The translations under genes were made by a program, and so were the position numbers. Of a stretch of 9,164 bases of DNA, positions 1-6,313 are shown piece by piece (position 1 is the first letter of the stretch; each line of letters opens with the position of its first letter). Under the pieces are notes generated by a model. It worked only from the letters and a program-made list of their open reading frames with translations, was not told the DNA's origin and searched no databases. The DNA comes from Candidatus Babeliales bacterium. GTDB lineage: Bacteria > Babelota > Babeliae > Babelales > JACPOV01. Location of the stretch: the NCBI GenBank assembly GCA_020050475.1, contig JAGVKP010000102.1, forward strand, positions 1-9,164. Reading direction: 5' to 3'.

Positions 1-1436
1 AATATAAACGCAACGATATTGAAAAAGCTTCAGGAACGTTTCAAGTTTTTGGCGACACGATTGAGGTCAATTTACCGTACCAAAAAGAAAAATTACGCAT
101 CGAGCTCTGGGCAGATACCGTTGAATCCCTTTCATGGGTGGATAAGCATAATAATACTGTCTTGATGCCGCTTGATAATACGATTATCTTTCCGGCCAAG
201 CATTTTGTGACAACCCAGGAAAAAAAGGATGCGGCGGTGCTGAGTATTCAGGCGGAGCTTGATGAGTGGGCACCGCAGGTGGCCAACCCGCTTTACCGTG
301 AGCGGATTAAGCAGCGCGTAACGCATGATATTGAAATGATTGAGGAAGTTGGGTACTGCTCCGGTATTGAAAACTACACGCGCCACTTTGATGGACGGCG
401 TGAAGGAGAAGCGCCATTTTGCCTTTTTGATTTTTTTTCTAAAGATTTTCTTCTTATTATCGATGAATCACATATTGCCATTCCGCAACTGCGGGGGATG
501 TATGCTGGGGATCGCTCGCGCAAAAAAGCGCTGATCGATTTTGGCTTTAGACTTCCTTCGGCATACGACAATCGCCCGCTTAAATTTGATGAAATCGAAC
601 GCTATTTTCGCGACACCATTTTTGTTTCGGCAACGCCGGGTGAGTACGAACTTGCCCATTCAGATACGGTTGTCGAGCAGCTTATTAGACCGACCGGTCT
701 TTTAGATCCGGAAGTTGAAATTCATCCGCGGCAAGATCAAATGAAGCATCTGATTGCGCAGATTAATAAGACCAAAGATAACGGTTTTCGATCATTAGTG
801 ATGGTAATGACCAAAAAGTTGGCCGAGCAGTTGGCGGTTTATCTTGAAGAACAGAGAATTAAGGTCTGCTATCTTCATAGCGAACTGAAAACGCCGCAAC
901 GCAGCGAGCTTTTGCAGAAATTGCGGCTTGGGATCTTTGATTGTTTGGTAGGGGTTAACTTGTTACGCGAAGGAATTGACCTGCCTGAAGTTGCCTTAGT
1001 AGCAATTATGGATGCTGATCTTGAAAGTTTTTTGCGCGATAAACGCTCATTAATTCAGATTATGGGGCGTGCTGCGCGTAATACCGAGGCTAAAGTAATT
1101 CTCTATGCCGATAAAATAACCGATTCGATGAAAAAAGCGCTTGATGAATCAAGGCGCCGGCGAGGGCTCCAGGAAGCCTATAACCAAGAGCATGGCATTA
1201 CGCCGCGTACGGTCAAGCGAGAAGTGGTTAAAAGTATCACGAATATCCAAAAAGCAATTGCCGCTGCGTCAAAGCAAAAAAAGAAAAAGGATACTGCTCC
1301 GGCAGAAAATCAGCAGGAACTTATTGCGCGCATTGCGGCTCTTGAGCTTGAAATGCAAAAGGCGGCAGAAGATTTTGATTTCGAGCGTGCTATCGCCTTG
1401 CGCGATGAATGGATGCAGCTCAAAGCGCAGCTTTAA
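1..1436 (+). CDS. uvrB: UvrABC excision nuclease subunit B (UvrB), 5'-truncated by the window edge
   Basis: UvrB is the DNA-damage-verifying, ATP-dependent helicase-like subunit of cytoplasmic nucleotide excision repair; it receives the lesion from UvrA and recruits UvrC. The reading frame is open from base 3, giving 477 visible residues of a family usually about 660-670 long, so Walker A and the beta-hairpin lie upstream. Visible-peptide landmarks: helicase motif II DESH at 154-157 inside the UvrB signature IDESH..PQLRGMY.GDRSRK, motif III SAT at 209-211, motif V region G-V-N-L-L-R-E-G-I-D-L-P, and motif VI Q-I-M-G-R-A-A-R at 352-359. Residues 439-477 form the UVR domain that binds UvrC. The GTG at 138 is an internal valine in S-L-S-W-V-D and not a start, because the homology continues upstream to base 3. 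The stop TAA is at 1434-1436. No intrinsic terminator is visible before the convergent neighbour. Confidence 0.97.
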   Translation, partial: YKRNDIEKASGTFQVFGDTIEVNLPYQKEKLRIELWADTVESLSWVDKHNNTVLMPLDNTIIFPAKHFVTTQEKKDAAVLSIQAELDEWAPQVANPLYRERIKQRVTHDIEMIEEVGYCSGIENYTRHFDGRREGEAPFCLFDFFSKDFLLIIDESHIAIPQLRGMYAGDRSRKKALIDFGFRLPSAYDNRPLKFDEIERYFRDTIFVSATPGEYELAHSDTVVEQLIRPTGLLDPEVEIHPRQDQMKHLIAQINKTKDNGFRSLVMVMTKKLAEQLAVYLEEQRIKVCYLHSELKTPQRSELLQKLRLGIFDCLVGVNLLREGIDLPEVALVAIMDADLESFLRDKRSLIQIMGRAARNTEAKVILYADKITDSMKKALDESRRRRGLQEAYNQEHGITPRTVKREVVKSITNIQKAIAAASKQKKKKDTAPAENQQELIARIAALELEMQKAAEDFDFERAIALRDEWMQLKAQL

Positions 1437-1442
1437 TACTTC

Positions 1443-1766
1443 TTACTCAGCTTCGACGAACTCTCTATGTCCGCTTGAGTTTTTTACCAGATTGATTTTC
1501 GTACTAGTTATTTTTTTAGGCAACAGCGGGAAAATAGTTTCCGGCTTAAAATTGCCGACTTGATTGAGTATTTTGGCAAAATCTTTTTTTTGTTCAAGCG
1601 GTAGCCCAGCTATTTTTTTGAGAATGAATTCATGTGATGCAACAGGCTCTTCACGATAAACCGCAACTGATAGATTATCGAACATCTTGATAATTTCGTC
1701 GCCCATTAACTGATCTGTAGCCATTAAGATTGGCACTGCCATGAGCAAGGATAGAGAGTTTTTCAT
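1443..1766 (-). CDS. small predicted exported protein of unknown function (107 aa)
   Basis: I do not recognise a family. The N-terminus M-K-N followed by a hydrophobic stretch (about residues 4-17, L-S-L-L-M-A-V-P-I-L-M-A) looks like a Sec signal peptide, though no strong A-x-A cleavage site is evident. The remaining ~85 residues are mixed helix-like, lysine- and glutamate-rich and without cysteines. ATG at 1764-1766 is preceded by a good Shine-Dalgarno (GGGAG, six bases from the ATG), which supports a real gene. It is divergent from the M3 peptidase gene and convergent with uvrB, with only 6 nt between the two stop codons, so transcripts from at least one side must overlap. A short stretch, D-E-I-I-K-M-F-D-N-L, resembles the helix of the secreted-module proteins encoded at 3962-7551 (I-S-K-F-F-D-N-L in one), but this is too short to prove kinship. 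Confidence 0.7.
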   Translation of the reverse strand: MKNSLSLLMAVPILMATDQLMGDEIIKMFDNLSVAVYREEPVASHEFILKKIAGLPLEQKKDFAKILNQVGNFKPETIFPLLPKKITSTKINLVKNSSGHREFVEAE

Positions 1767-1837
1767 AGGTATCTCCCGATTTTTTTTGATATCGTACTAA
1801 TAAAATCTACGGTATATATTTTATTAAAGGACAGATC
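1767..1837. promoter_or_regulatory. divergent intergenic region, probable promoters for both flanking genes
   Basis: This 71-bp AT-rich gap separates the starts of two divergent genes, so it should hold promoters for both. On the plus strand TATATT at 1815-1820 could be a -10 box, but no convincing -35 box lies 16-18 bases upstream (the TTGATA at 1786-1791 is too far), and a start there would leave a very short leader. On the minus strand TACGAT is a weak -10 candidate. I therefore place no exact promoter. Confidence 0.3.
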
Positions 1838-3928
1838 ATGAATAAAATAGTTATTGGGGCAATCATTTTTGGGCTGAGTTGCCTCAGTCTTTTTTCACTC
1901 GTTAAATTAAGAAAACCAGATATGCCATCGATAAATTATAAAAAACTATCAGTTGATGAACTAGCTGCCGTTTTTCCGCGTACGCCAGCACAGATTGAGC
2001 TGCTGGTTGATGATGCGATTGAAAAAGCGCAGCGTGCGGTCGAGCAGATCATAGAAATTCCTGACAATCAGCGTACCTTTGCCAATACAATTGAAGTTTT
2101 TGATCATGCAGCCGGCTATGATTTTTCAATTCCGGGAGGCATCTTGTCGGTTATACAGTCGCTTGATAAAGATGCAGCGATGCGTGATAAATCGCGTGAG
2201 CAGATGGCGCGCTTAGCAGCAGAGGGCGTCGACCTTTTTGGCCAAAATAAGGAGCTTTATAACGTGGTGAAAGCGTATGCTGAAAGTAATGCATTGCGTG
2301 AATCGCTGGATGAAAAGCAGCGCTATTTTCTTGATGAGCTGATGCGCAGCTATCAGCGAGCAGGGCTTGATAAACCTGATGAGGTGCGTGAGCAGATTAA
2401 GCAGCTGCAAAAGGAGTTGACCGTATTGGGTCTGGAGTTTGAAAAAAATATTGCTGAAGATAAGCGCACGATTACCGTGACCCGCGATGAGCTTGAAGGG
2501 GTTGATGCAGCAGTCATTGAGAATCTTAAAAAAACGGATGATGGTCGCTACATTCTCGGTACGGATTATCCGACCTATTTCCCGGTCATGGAATATGGCG
2601 CGGTGCGATCCACACGCGAACGACTCTGGAATGAATTTAATAATCGCGGTAATCCGGCCAATAAAGAAATTCTCAAAACGGTGATGGAAAAACGGCTGCA
2701 ATTAGCCAGCTTGCTTGGCTTTGAAAGTTACGCCGCACTTAATCTTGATGATGAGATGGTCAAAACACCGGCTCGCGCAACCGATTTTTTGAATGACCTT
2801 TTAAAACGAACGAATGAAAAAGAGCGCAAAGAGATTGCGCTTTTAAAAGCTAATCTGCCAGCGTCCGTTTCACTTGCGCCGGGGGATAAATTTTATCCGT
2901 GGGACCGAGCATATACGATCAGTACGTATGAAAAAAAACATTTTGATTTTGATAACCGTGAAGTGACTAACTATTTCCCGCTTGAGTCAACTCTTAAAGG
3001 GCTTCTTGCTATTTACGAACAGTTCATGGGAATTAATTTTAAAGAGCTCCCGTTCCAAGGGTTATGGGATGAATCAGTTAAGCTGATTGAAGTGACGAGT
3101 AAAGAGAGAGAGCTCCTGGGGTATCTGCTGCTTGATCTTTTCCCGCGTCCCGATAAATATTGCCATGCGTGTCAAATAACGGTCGTGCCGGCAGTACGCA
3201 ATAAAGATGGATCCCGAGCGCCGGCGCTTGCGGTTGTCATTGCGAATTTTCCCAAACCGTCTGCTGAGCAACCATCATTACTTGAACTTTCAAATGTACG
3301 TACCTTTTTCCATGAATTTGGCCACGCATTGCATACTCTTTTAGGCGCCACGCAGCTGGCATCAAGCTCCGGCACCAATGTCAAAATGGATTTTGTCGAA
3401 CTGCCGTCGCAAATGCTTGAAGAATGGCTCTGGGATCCGATGATTCTTAAGAAAGTAAGCCGGCATTTCAAAACGAATGAGCAATTGCCTGATGAGCTGA
3501 TCAAAAAATTATTAGCGGTCAAGAATTTAAGTTCGGGTAGTTTTGTCCAACGGCAGGCGTATCTTGCATTTCTTTCGCTGAATATCTTTGGTCCTGAGCC
3601 GTTAGATCCGCATGAACTGGCCAAAAAACTGCATGAAAAAATTCGCGTGCATTCCGTTTACGATCCGCGCGACCATTTTGAACTGGCATTTGGGCATTTA
3701 ATGGGATATGGAGCGCGCTACTACGGCTATTTGTGGTCGAAAGTATTTGCGCTGGATATTTTCGATACTATTCGCAAGGCGGGACTTTTAGATCCGGTGA
3801 TCGGCAAAAAATATGTCGATACTATTTTAGCGCCGGGCGGTAGTGTGGATCCTAATCAGCTTTTACGTAACTTTTTAGGCCGCGAGCCAAAAGCTGATGC
3901 TTTTTTTAAAGATCTTGGCATTGAGTAG
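1838..3928 (+). CDS. M3-family zinc oligopeptidase with N-terminal export/anchor sequence
   Basis: This is a metallo-oligopeptidase of the thimet oligopeptidase / oligopeptidase A / Dcp family (M3A), which cleaves short peptides inside a deep channel. The 696 residues match the family's usual ~680-720. Zinc site: H-E-F-G-H at 492-496 (H492, H496 ligands, E493 catalytic) and E521 in D-F-V-E-L-P-S-Q as third ligand, 29 residues after the first His as in thimet oligopeptidase. Near the C-terminus F-G-H-L-M-G-Y-G-A-R-Y-Y-G-Y-L-W-S carries the family's substrate-binding His/Tyr residues. So the enzyme appears intact. Unlike cytosolic M3 enzymes it begins with a hydrophobic segment (residues 4-22). 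F-G-L-S-C15 loosely fits a lipobox, so a lipoprotein or signal anchor is possible. ATG 1838 has AAAGGA six bases upstream. A terminator follows directly, so the gene is probably monocistronic. The exact M3 subtype is not settled. Confidence 0.95.
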   Translation: MNKIVIGAIIFGLSCLSLFSLVKLRKPDMPSINYKKLSVDELAAVFPRTPAQIELLVDDAIEKAQRAVEQIIEIPDNQRTFANTIEVFDHAAGYDFSIPGGILSVIQSLDKDAAMRDKSREQMARLAAEGVDLFGQNKELYNVVKAYAESNALRESLDEKQRYFLDELMRSYQRAGLDKPDEVREQIKQLQKELTVLGLEFEKNIAEDKRTITVTRDELEGVDAAVIENLKKTDDGRYILGTDYPTYFPVMEYGAVRSTRERLWNEFNNRGNPANKEILKTVMEKRLQLASLLGFESYAALNLDDEMVKTPARATDFLNDLLKRTNEKERKEIALLKANLPASVSLAPGDKFYPWDRAYTISTYEKKHFDFDNREVTNYFPLESTLKGLLAIYEQFMGINFKELPFQGLWDESVKLIEVTSKERELLGYLLLDLFPRPDKYCHACQITVVPAVRNKDGSRAPALAVVIANFPKPSAEQPSLLELSNVRTFFHEFGHALHTLLGATQLASSSGTNVKMDFVELPSQMLEEWLWDPMILKKVSRHFKTNEQLPDELIKKLLAVKNLSSGSFVQRQAYLAFLSLNIFGPEPLDPHELAKKLHEKIRVHSVYDPRDHFELAFGHLMGYGARYYGYLWSKVFALDIFDTIRKAGLLDPVIGKKYVDTILAPGGSVDPNQLLRNFLGREPKADAFFKDLGIE

Positions 3929-3936
3929 AAGGTGAT

Positions 3937-3963
3937 GAGGCGGCTTTGCGCCGCCTCCTTTTT
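3937..3963 (+). terminator. intrinsic terminator of the M3 peptidase gene
   Basis: Perfect 8-bp GC-rich stem, GAGGCGGC (3937-3944) and GCCGCCTC (3950-3957), with loop TTTGC, followed by C and five T residues (3959-3963). It starts 8 nt after the peptidase stop codon. The T-tract is on the plus strand and overlaps the last bases of the convergent minus-strand gene at 3962. Read from the minus strand the same stem is followed by ATCACCTTCT, which is a poor U-tract, so it would be at best a weak terminator for the opposing operon. Confidence 0.88.
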
Positions 3964-4516
3964 ACCAATTACTTTGCGTTATATATACCTGATTGAATCT
4001 GCTTGAGCCCATGAGTCCAGGGCGATAACTAGGATTTGGATAAATAGCGATCAGTTCAGCGTTTTTTACCGGTGTTTGACTCGTGCCATTGATAATAATC
4101 GAGTAGTGCCTCAGATAATCAGAATGGTGAATCGCGAGATCTTTTTTTCTTTGAAGGTCTTTAAAAAATGTGTCAATTATTTGAGCAAGATGCGAAGCGC
4201 TATCATTTAATGTCGGTGCAATCGGGATCCCCGCGCGTTGCGCGGTCTGCTGAGCGCGAATTTCGACGTTACCTTTAGGGAGCACAAAGTAGGCGACTAA
4301 ATCGTTAGAAAGGTTTGCAGGTGACTGAGTAACGTTTTTGATCGTTGCAGCCCCTTTATGATGCGCGACCGTTGTGCTGAAAAAATCATTAATCTGCGCA
4401 AGAATATACGCTCGTTGCTGCGCAGCGATTGTCTGCGATTCAAGCGGGTCAAAGGTCTCCATGCAAAAGCTGATGCCGCTGAGCAGCATTATGCCGAGTA
4501 TAATCAGTTTTTTCAT
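3962..4516 (-). CDS. secreted two-module protein of the FF / A-x-Y array, seventh and last gene
   Basis: Unknown function; 184 residues with a clear Sec-type N-terminus (M-K-K, hydrophobic 4-18). The rest contains two copies of the array's module. First: helix L-A-Q-I-N-D-F-F (39-46), then L-V-A-Y-F-V-L-P (73-80). Second: helix L-A-Q-I-I-D-T-F-F (110-118), then L-I-A-I-Y-P-N-P-S-Y (155-164). The F-F pairs are 72 residues apart and the L-A-Q-I tetrapeptide is repeated, which points to an internal duplication. No cysteines occur after the signal region and no catalytic motif is evident. ATG at 4514-4516 has AAGGAG seven bases upstream; that Shine-Dalgarno abuts the stop of the preceding gene, so the two are almost certainly co-transcribed. 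The 3' end meets the M3 peptidase terminator head-on. Confidence 0.85.
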   Translation of the reverse strand: MKKLIILGIMLLSGISFCMETFDPLESQTIAAQQRAYILAQINDFFSTTVAHHKGAATIKNVTQSPANLSNDLVAYFVLPKGNVEIRAQQTAQRAGIPIAPTLNDSASHLAQIIDTFFKDLQRKKDLAIHHSDYLRHYSIIINGTSQTPVKNAELIAIYPNPSYRPGLMGSSRFNQVYITQSNW

Positions 4517-4530
4517 CGAAAATCTCCTTT

Positions 4531-4881
4531 TTATTGTTGCTGTCTACTCAAAAAAAACAGGTAGCAGTATTCGTTTGAAGCGGGCGTGCTCATATAGCCC
4601 GGATTTTTGAACGCATCAATAACTTCAATGCCTGCTGGTTTTCGCGAAGCGCATACCATTCCCAAATAGTCAGGGTATAAATGAACGAGTGCATAGTAAG
4701 CTCGCTGGAGATCCCGCAGGTCGTGCCCATGTCGCACTTTTGCATTCATACATTCGGCAAAAATTTGTCTTTTATCAGTGTTACTAAAAATCGGATTTGA
4801 TTGCGTCATAGAAACAGCTTCAGCAATGGGTGTGCATGCAACTAAAAATAGCAACACGCTACTCAAGCGAATCATCTTCAT
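4531..4881 (-). CDS. predicted lipoprotein or secreted protein, single-module outlier of the array (sixth gene)
   Basis: 116 residues, unknown function. The N-terminus has a positively charged start (K2, R5), a hydrophobic core and L-V-A-C16, a good lipobox, so it may be lipid-anchored. A-E-A at 20-22 offers an alternative signal peptidase I site. The C-terminal part has I-D-A-F-K-N-P-G-Y (88-96) followed by an aromatic strand, matching the second half of the array's module; the F-F helix is not obvious, though D-K-R-Q-I-F-A-E may be its remnant. Three further cysteines (44, 77, 106) distinguish it from its neighbours and could form a disulfide after export. Start ATG 4879-4881 overlaps the preceding stop as ATGA and has GGAG five bases upstream; the second ATG at codon 3 is less well spaced. 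Confidence 0.8.
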   Translation of the reverse strand: MKMIRLSSVLLFLVACTPIAEAVSMTQSNPIFSNTDKRQIFAECMNAKVRHGHDLRDLQRAYYALVHLYPDYLGMVCASRKPAGIEVIDAFKNPGYMSTPASNEYCYLFFLSRQQQ

Positions 4882-5360
4882 TTTTTCTCCATTTTTTTAT
4901 GCGTTTCACCATTTTGAAATGCTGAGTAAAAAATATGAGCTGTATCATTATCAGTGGTCCAGTAACTTGCAATGGTGTACGGAATATGCGGTTGGCGGCC
5001 TGGCTCCTGGCGAGCTGGTGAAAATATGTGGACCCCTTCAAGTGTGCGCATCACTTGATCTATGTGGGCAAGGAGCTCTTTATCATTAGCATCGCCATAA
5101 ATCTTTACCGCAGTCAGTTCTGCGGTATCTTTTTTTTCGATTGGTTTTTTTGCAACGTAATTCGGGTTATCGTATTGGGCTAACCAATCTGTTCCGCGTA
5201 CTATTTTGTCGTTTACCTGACGATGCATCGTGATACGATCGCCAAGATTCAGAAAAAATTGGTCAATTTTTTTCAAAAGATGCTGCGCATTTTGTGCCTG
5301 AAGTGCGCTTGTTCCCATAAAAAAAATGAAGGTACTTAATTTCAGGATATTTTTCTTCAT
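4878..5360 (-). CDS. secreted two-module protein of the FF / A-x-Y array (fifth gene)
   Basis: 160 residues, unknown function. Signal peptide M-K-K-N then hydrophobic 8-20 with a likely cut after A-L-Q-A (19-22). First module: L-L-K-K-I-D-Q-F-F (28-36) and W-L-A-Q-Y-D-N-P-N-Y (59-68). Second module: L-L-A-H-I-D-Q-V-M (96-104) and T-I-A-S-Y (129-133). The two helices share L-L-x-x-I-D-Q at a period of 68 residues, good evidence of an internal repeat in which the second copy has lost the F-F pair. The C-terminus is short and basic (K-K-M-E-K-K). ATG at 5358-5360 forms an ATGA overlap with the previous gene and has AGAGGA five bases upstream; the stop at 4878 forms a second ATGA overlap with the next. 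No cysteines and no enzyme motif are seen. Confidence 0.85.
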   Translation of the reverse strand: MKKNILKLSTFIFFMGTSALQAQNAQHLLKKIDQFFLNLGDRITMHRQVNDKIVRGTDWLAQYDNPNYVAKKPIEKKDTAELTAVKIYGDANDKELLAHIDQVMRTLEGVHIFSPARQEPGRQPHIPYTIASYWTTDNDTAHIFYSAFQNGETHKKMEKK

Positions 5361-5800
5361 GGTTGTCCTCTATGGTACATATAAAACGTAGCGCCGTACT
5401 TATTGTAATGACCCAGATAACGATCATTTTTGAGCTGCTGAGTGCTGAGAATAATACCGGGTATGCGTCTAAGCGGTTCGTCATAAAAATCGACGATATC
5501 CGTTTCATGCTTGTACACCCAATAGCGCCCGGTCTTTTGTGGATTGACGTACGCGGCAATAAAATGATAACCGATCGGTGCGCCGCTAATTGGTTGGTAA
5601 AAAGGGGCGGGTGCGGTAGCTGCATTCGGGGTTGATTCAAAAAACTTTTGGACCAGCGGTTCGTTTAGTTGCGTGAGGGTATCAAAGATGCTGCCGATAG
5701 CGCGACTTGCTTTTTCATATGCTGTTTTGCCATGCGCGAAGCTGGTGGTAAAAAACTGAGCCAGGAGAATTAACCGAAAAAGATGTAAGCAATTTTTCAT
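5357..5800 (-). CDS. secreted protein of the FF / A-x-Y array (fourth gene)
   Basis: 147 residues, unknown function. N-terminus M-K-N-C followed by a hydrophobic stretch to about residue 22, probable cut after S-F-A (20-22). First module: helix around A-I-G-S-I-F-D-T-L (34-42), where I-F replaces F-F, a proline/alanine-rich loop (58-75), then F-I-A-A-Y-V-N-P-Q (80-88) and an aromatic strand R-Y-W-V-Y. A weaker second copy ends in Y-L-G-H-Y-N-K-Y-G then F-Y-M-Y; G-H-Y stands in for A-x-Y. The longer helix-to-strand loop (about 45 residues) suggests an insertion relative to its neighbours. ATG 5798-5800 has AAGGA six bases upstream; 17 nt separate it from the previous stop, and its own stop overlaps the next start as ATGA. 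Confidence 0.82.
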   Translation of the reverse strand: MKNCLHLFRLILLAQFFTTSFAHGKTAYEKASRAIGSIFDTLTQLNEPLVQKFFESTPNAATAPAPFYQPISGAPIGYHFIAAYVNPQKTGRYWVYKHETDIVDFYDEPLRRIPGIILSTQQLKNDRYLGHYNKYGATFYMYHRGQP

Positions 5801-5817
5801 GGCATATCCTTATCCGG

Positions 5818-6249
5818 TCATTGGGCAAATTTTCGTCGGTATTCAAGATAGTACGGTATGCCATCTTTGATAAAGGTGGCAAGTAGATCGGTTGTTGGCG
5901 TTCTGGTTTTGGTGAGATTGGCAAAACCAAGATTATTTACGTAAAAATCGTTGACGGTATAGCTTGGTTTACCGGTCTCAGCAAAAACAAAAACTTCAAT
6001 CTTTTTGCCATCCGGCATAAGGTAGGAGGCTGCAAGTTGGTAACCAGTTTTATCGGTCTGAAAAAGAGTGCCGGTCGGACGTTGGATGACCTTGGTGCCG
6101 GCTGCCGGTTGGATAATTTTGCCATTTTTAAAAAGGGTGCTTATCTGATCAACGGCCGTTTGATAACTATACGCGTGTACTGCTGGTTGTGCAGCAAAAA
6201 AACTTAAAGCAGATGGTATGAAGATCATGAGTGTGCGTACTAAATTCAT
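5818..6249 (-). CDS. secreted protein of the FF / A-x-Y array (third gene)
   Basis: 143 residues, unknown function. Signal peptide with hydrophobic core 7-20 and an A-V-H-A (23-26) cleavage site. First module: A-V-D-Q-I-S-T-L-F (32-40), loop, then L-A-A-S-Y-L-M-P-D-G (72-81) and a strand K-I-E-V-F-V-F. A shortened second copy has N-D-F-Y-V-N-N-L, then L-L-A-T-F-I-K-D-G and Y-Y-L-E-Y-R-R-K near the C-terminus. The gene is preceded by the largest gap in the array (64 nt), which holds a long inverted repeat (6268-6301) and a palindromic Shine-Dalgarno. ATG 6247-6249 lies five bases from AAGGAG. No cysteine in the mature part and no recognisable enzyme motif. Confidence 0.83.
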   Translation of the reverse strand: MNLVRTLMIFIPSALSFFAAQPAVHAYSYQTAVDQISTLFKNGKIIQPAAGTKVIQRPTGTLFQTDKTGYQLAASYLMPDGKKIEVFVFAETGKPSYTVNDFYVNNLGFANLTKTRTPTTDLLATFIKDGIPYYLEYRRKFAQ

Positions 6250-6254
6250 AGCAT

Positions 6255-6266
6255 CTCCTTAAGGAG
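6255..6266 (-). promoter_or_regulatory. palindromic Shine-Dalgarno that may be self-sequestering
   Basis: CTCCTTAAGGAG is a perfect 12-bp palindrome. Read on the minus strand its AAGGAG half is the ribosome binding site of the gene starting at 6249, five bases before the ATG. The CTCC half can pair with GGAG across a TTAA loop, which would hide the site in the mRNA. That it regulates translation is inference; the pairing is seen directly. Confidence 0.45.
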
Positions 6267-6267
6267 G

Positions 6268-6301
6268 GCACGATGCGCAGGCTAATGCACGCGCATCGTG
6301 C
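6268..6301. repeat. perfect 11-bp inverted repeat (intra-operon hairpin)
   Basis: GCACGATGCGC (6268-6278) and GCGCATCGTGC (6291-6301) are exact reverse complements around a 12-nt loop. The element sits between the second and third genes of the secreted-protein array, 12 nt after the stop of one and just before the Shine-Dalgarno of the next. Neither strand shows a T-tract behind it, so it is not a typical intrinsic terminator. An mRNA-stabilising or processing hairpin, partial attenuator, or protein-binding operator are all possible. Confidence 0.75.
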
Positions 6302-6313
6302 GTGAGTATATCG

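Noticed and set aside
138..140. GTG as the start of the uvrB reading frame
   Set aside because: UvrB-like sequence continues in frame upstream to base 3 without a stop; the GTG is an internal valine and the gene is cut by the window edge.
1141..1563. 140-residue plus-strand frame across the uvrB end
   Set aside because: Lysine/arginine-rich out-of-frame translation of the UvrB C-terminus; no ribosome site or family pattern.
2213..2701. 162-residue minus-strand reading frame inside the M3 peptidase gene
   Set aside because: It lies wholly antisense to a well-supported gene, has Cys/His/Phe-rich shadow-type composition and shows no family pattern.
3172..3624. 150-residue minus-strand reading frame inside the M3 peptidase gene
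   Set aside because: Antisense to the zinc-site region of the peptidase; serine-rich shadow frame without independent support.
4778..5089. 103-residue plus-strand frame within the secreted array
   Set aside because: Antisense to two array genes and without signal, ribosome site or recognisable motif.
5263..5640. 125-residue minus-strand reading frame overlapping two array genes
   Set aside because: It is in a different frame across the junction of two genes that both have signal peptides and ribosome sites; it has neither.
6268..6301. Inverted repeat read as an intrinsic terminator
   Set aside because: No T-tract follows the stem on either strand, and closely spaced same-strand genes continue beyond it.
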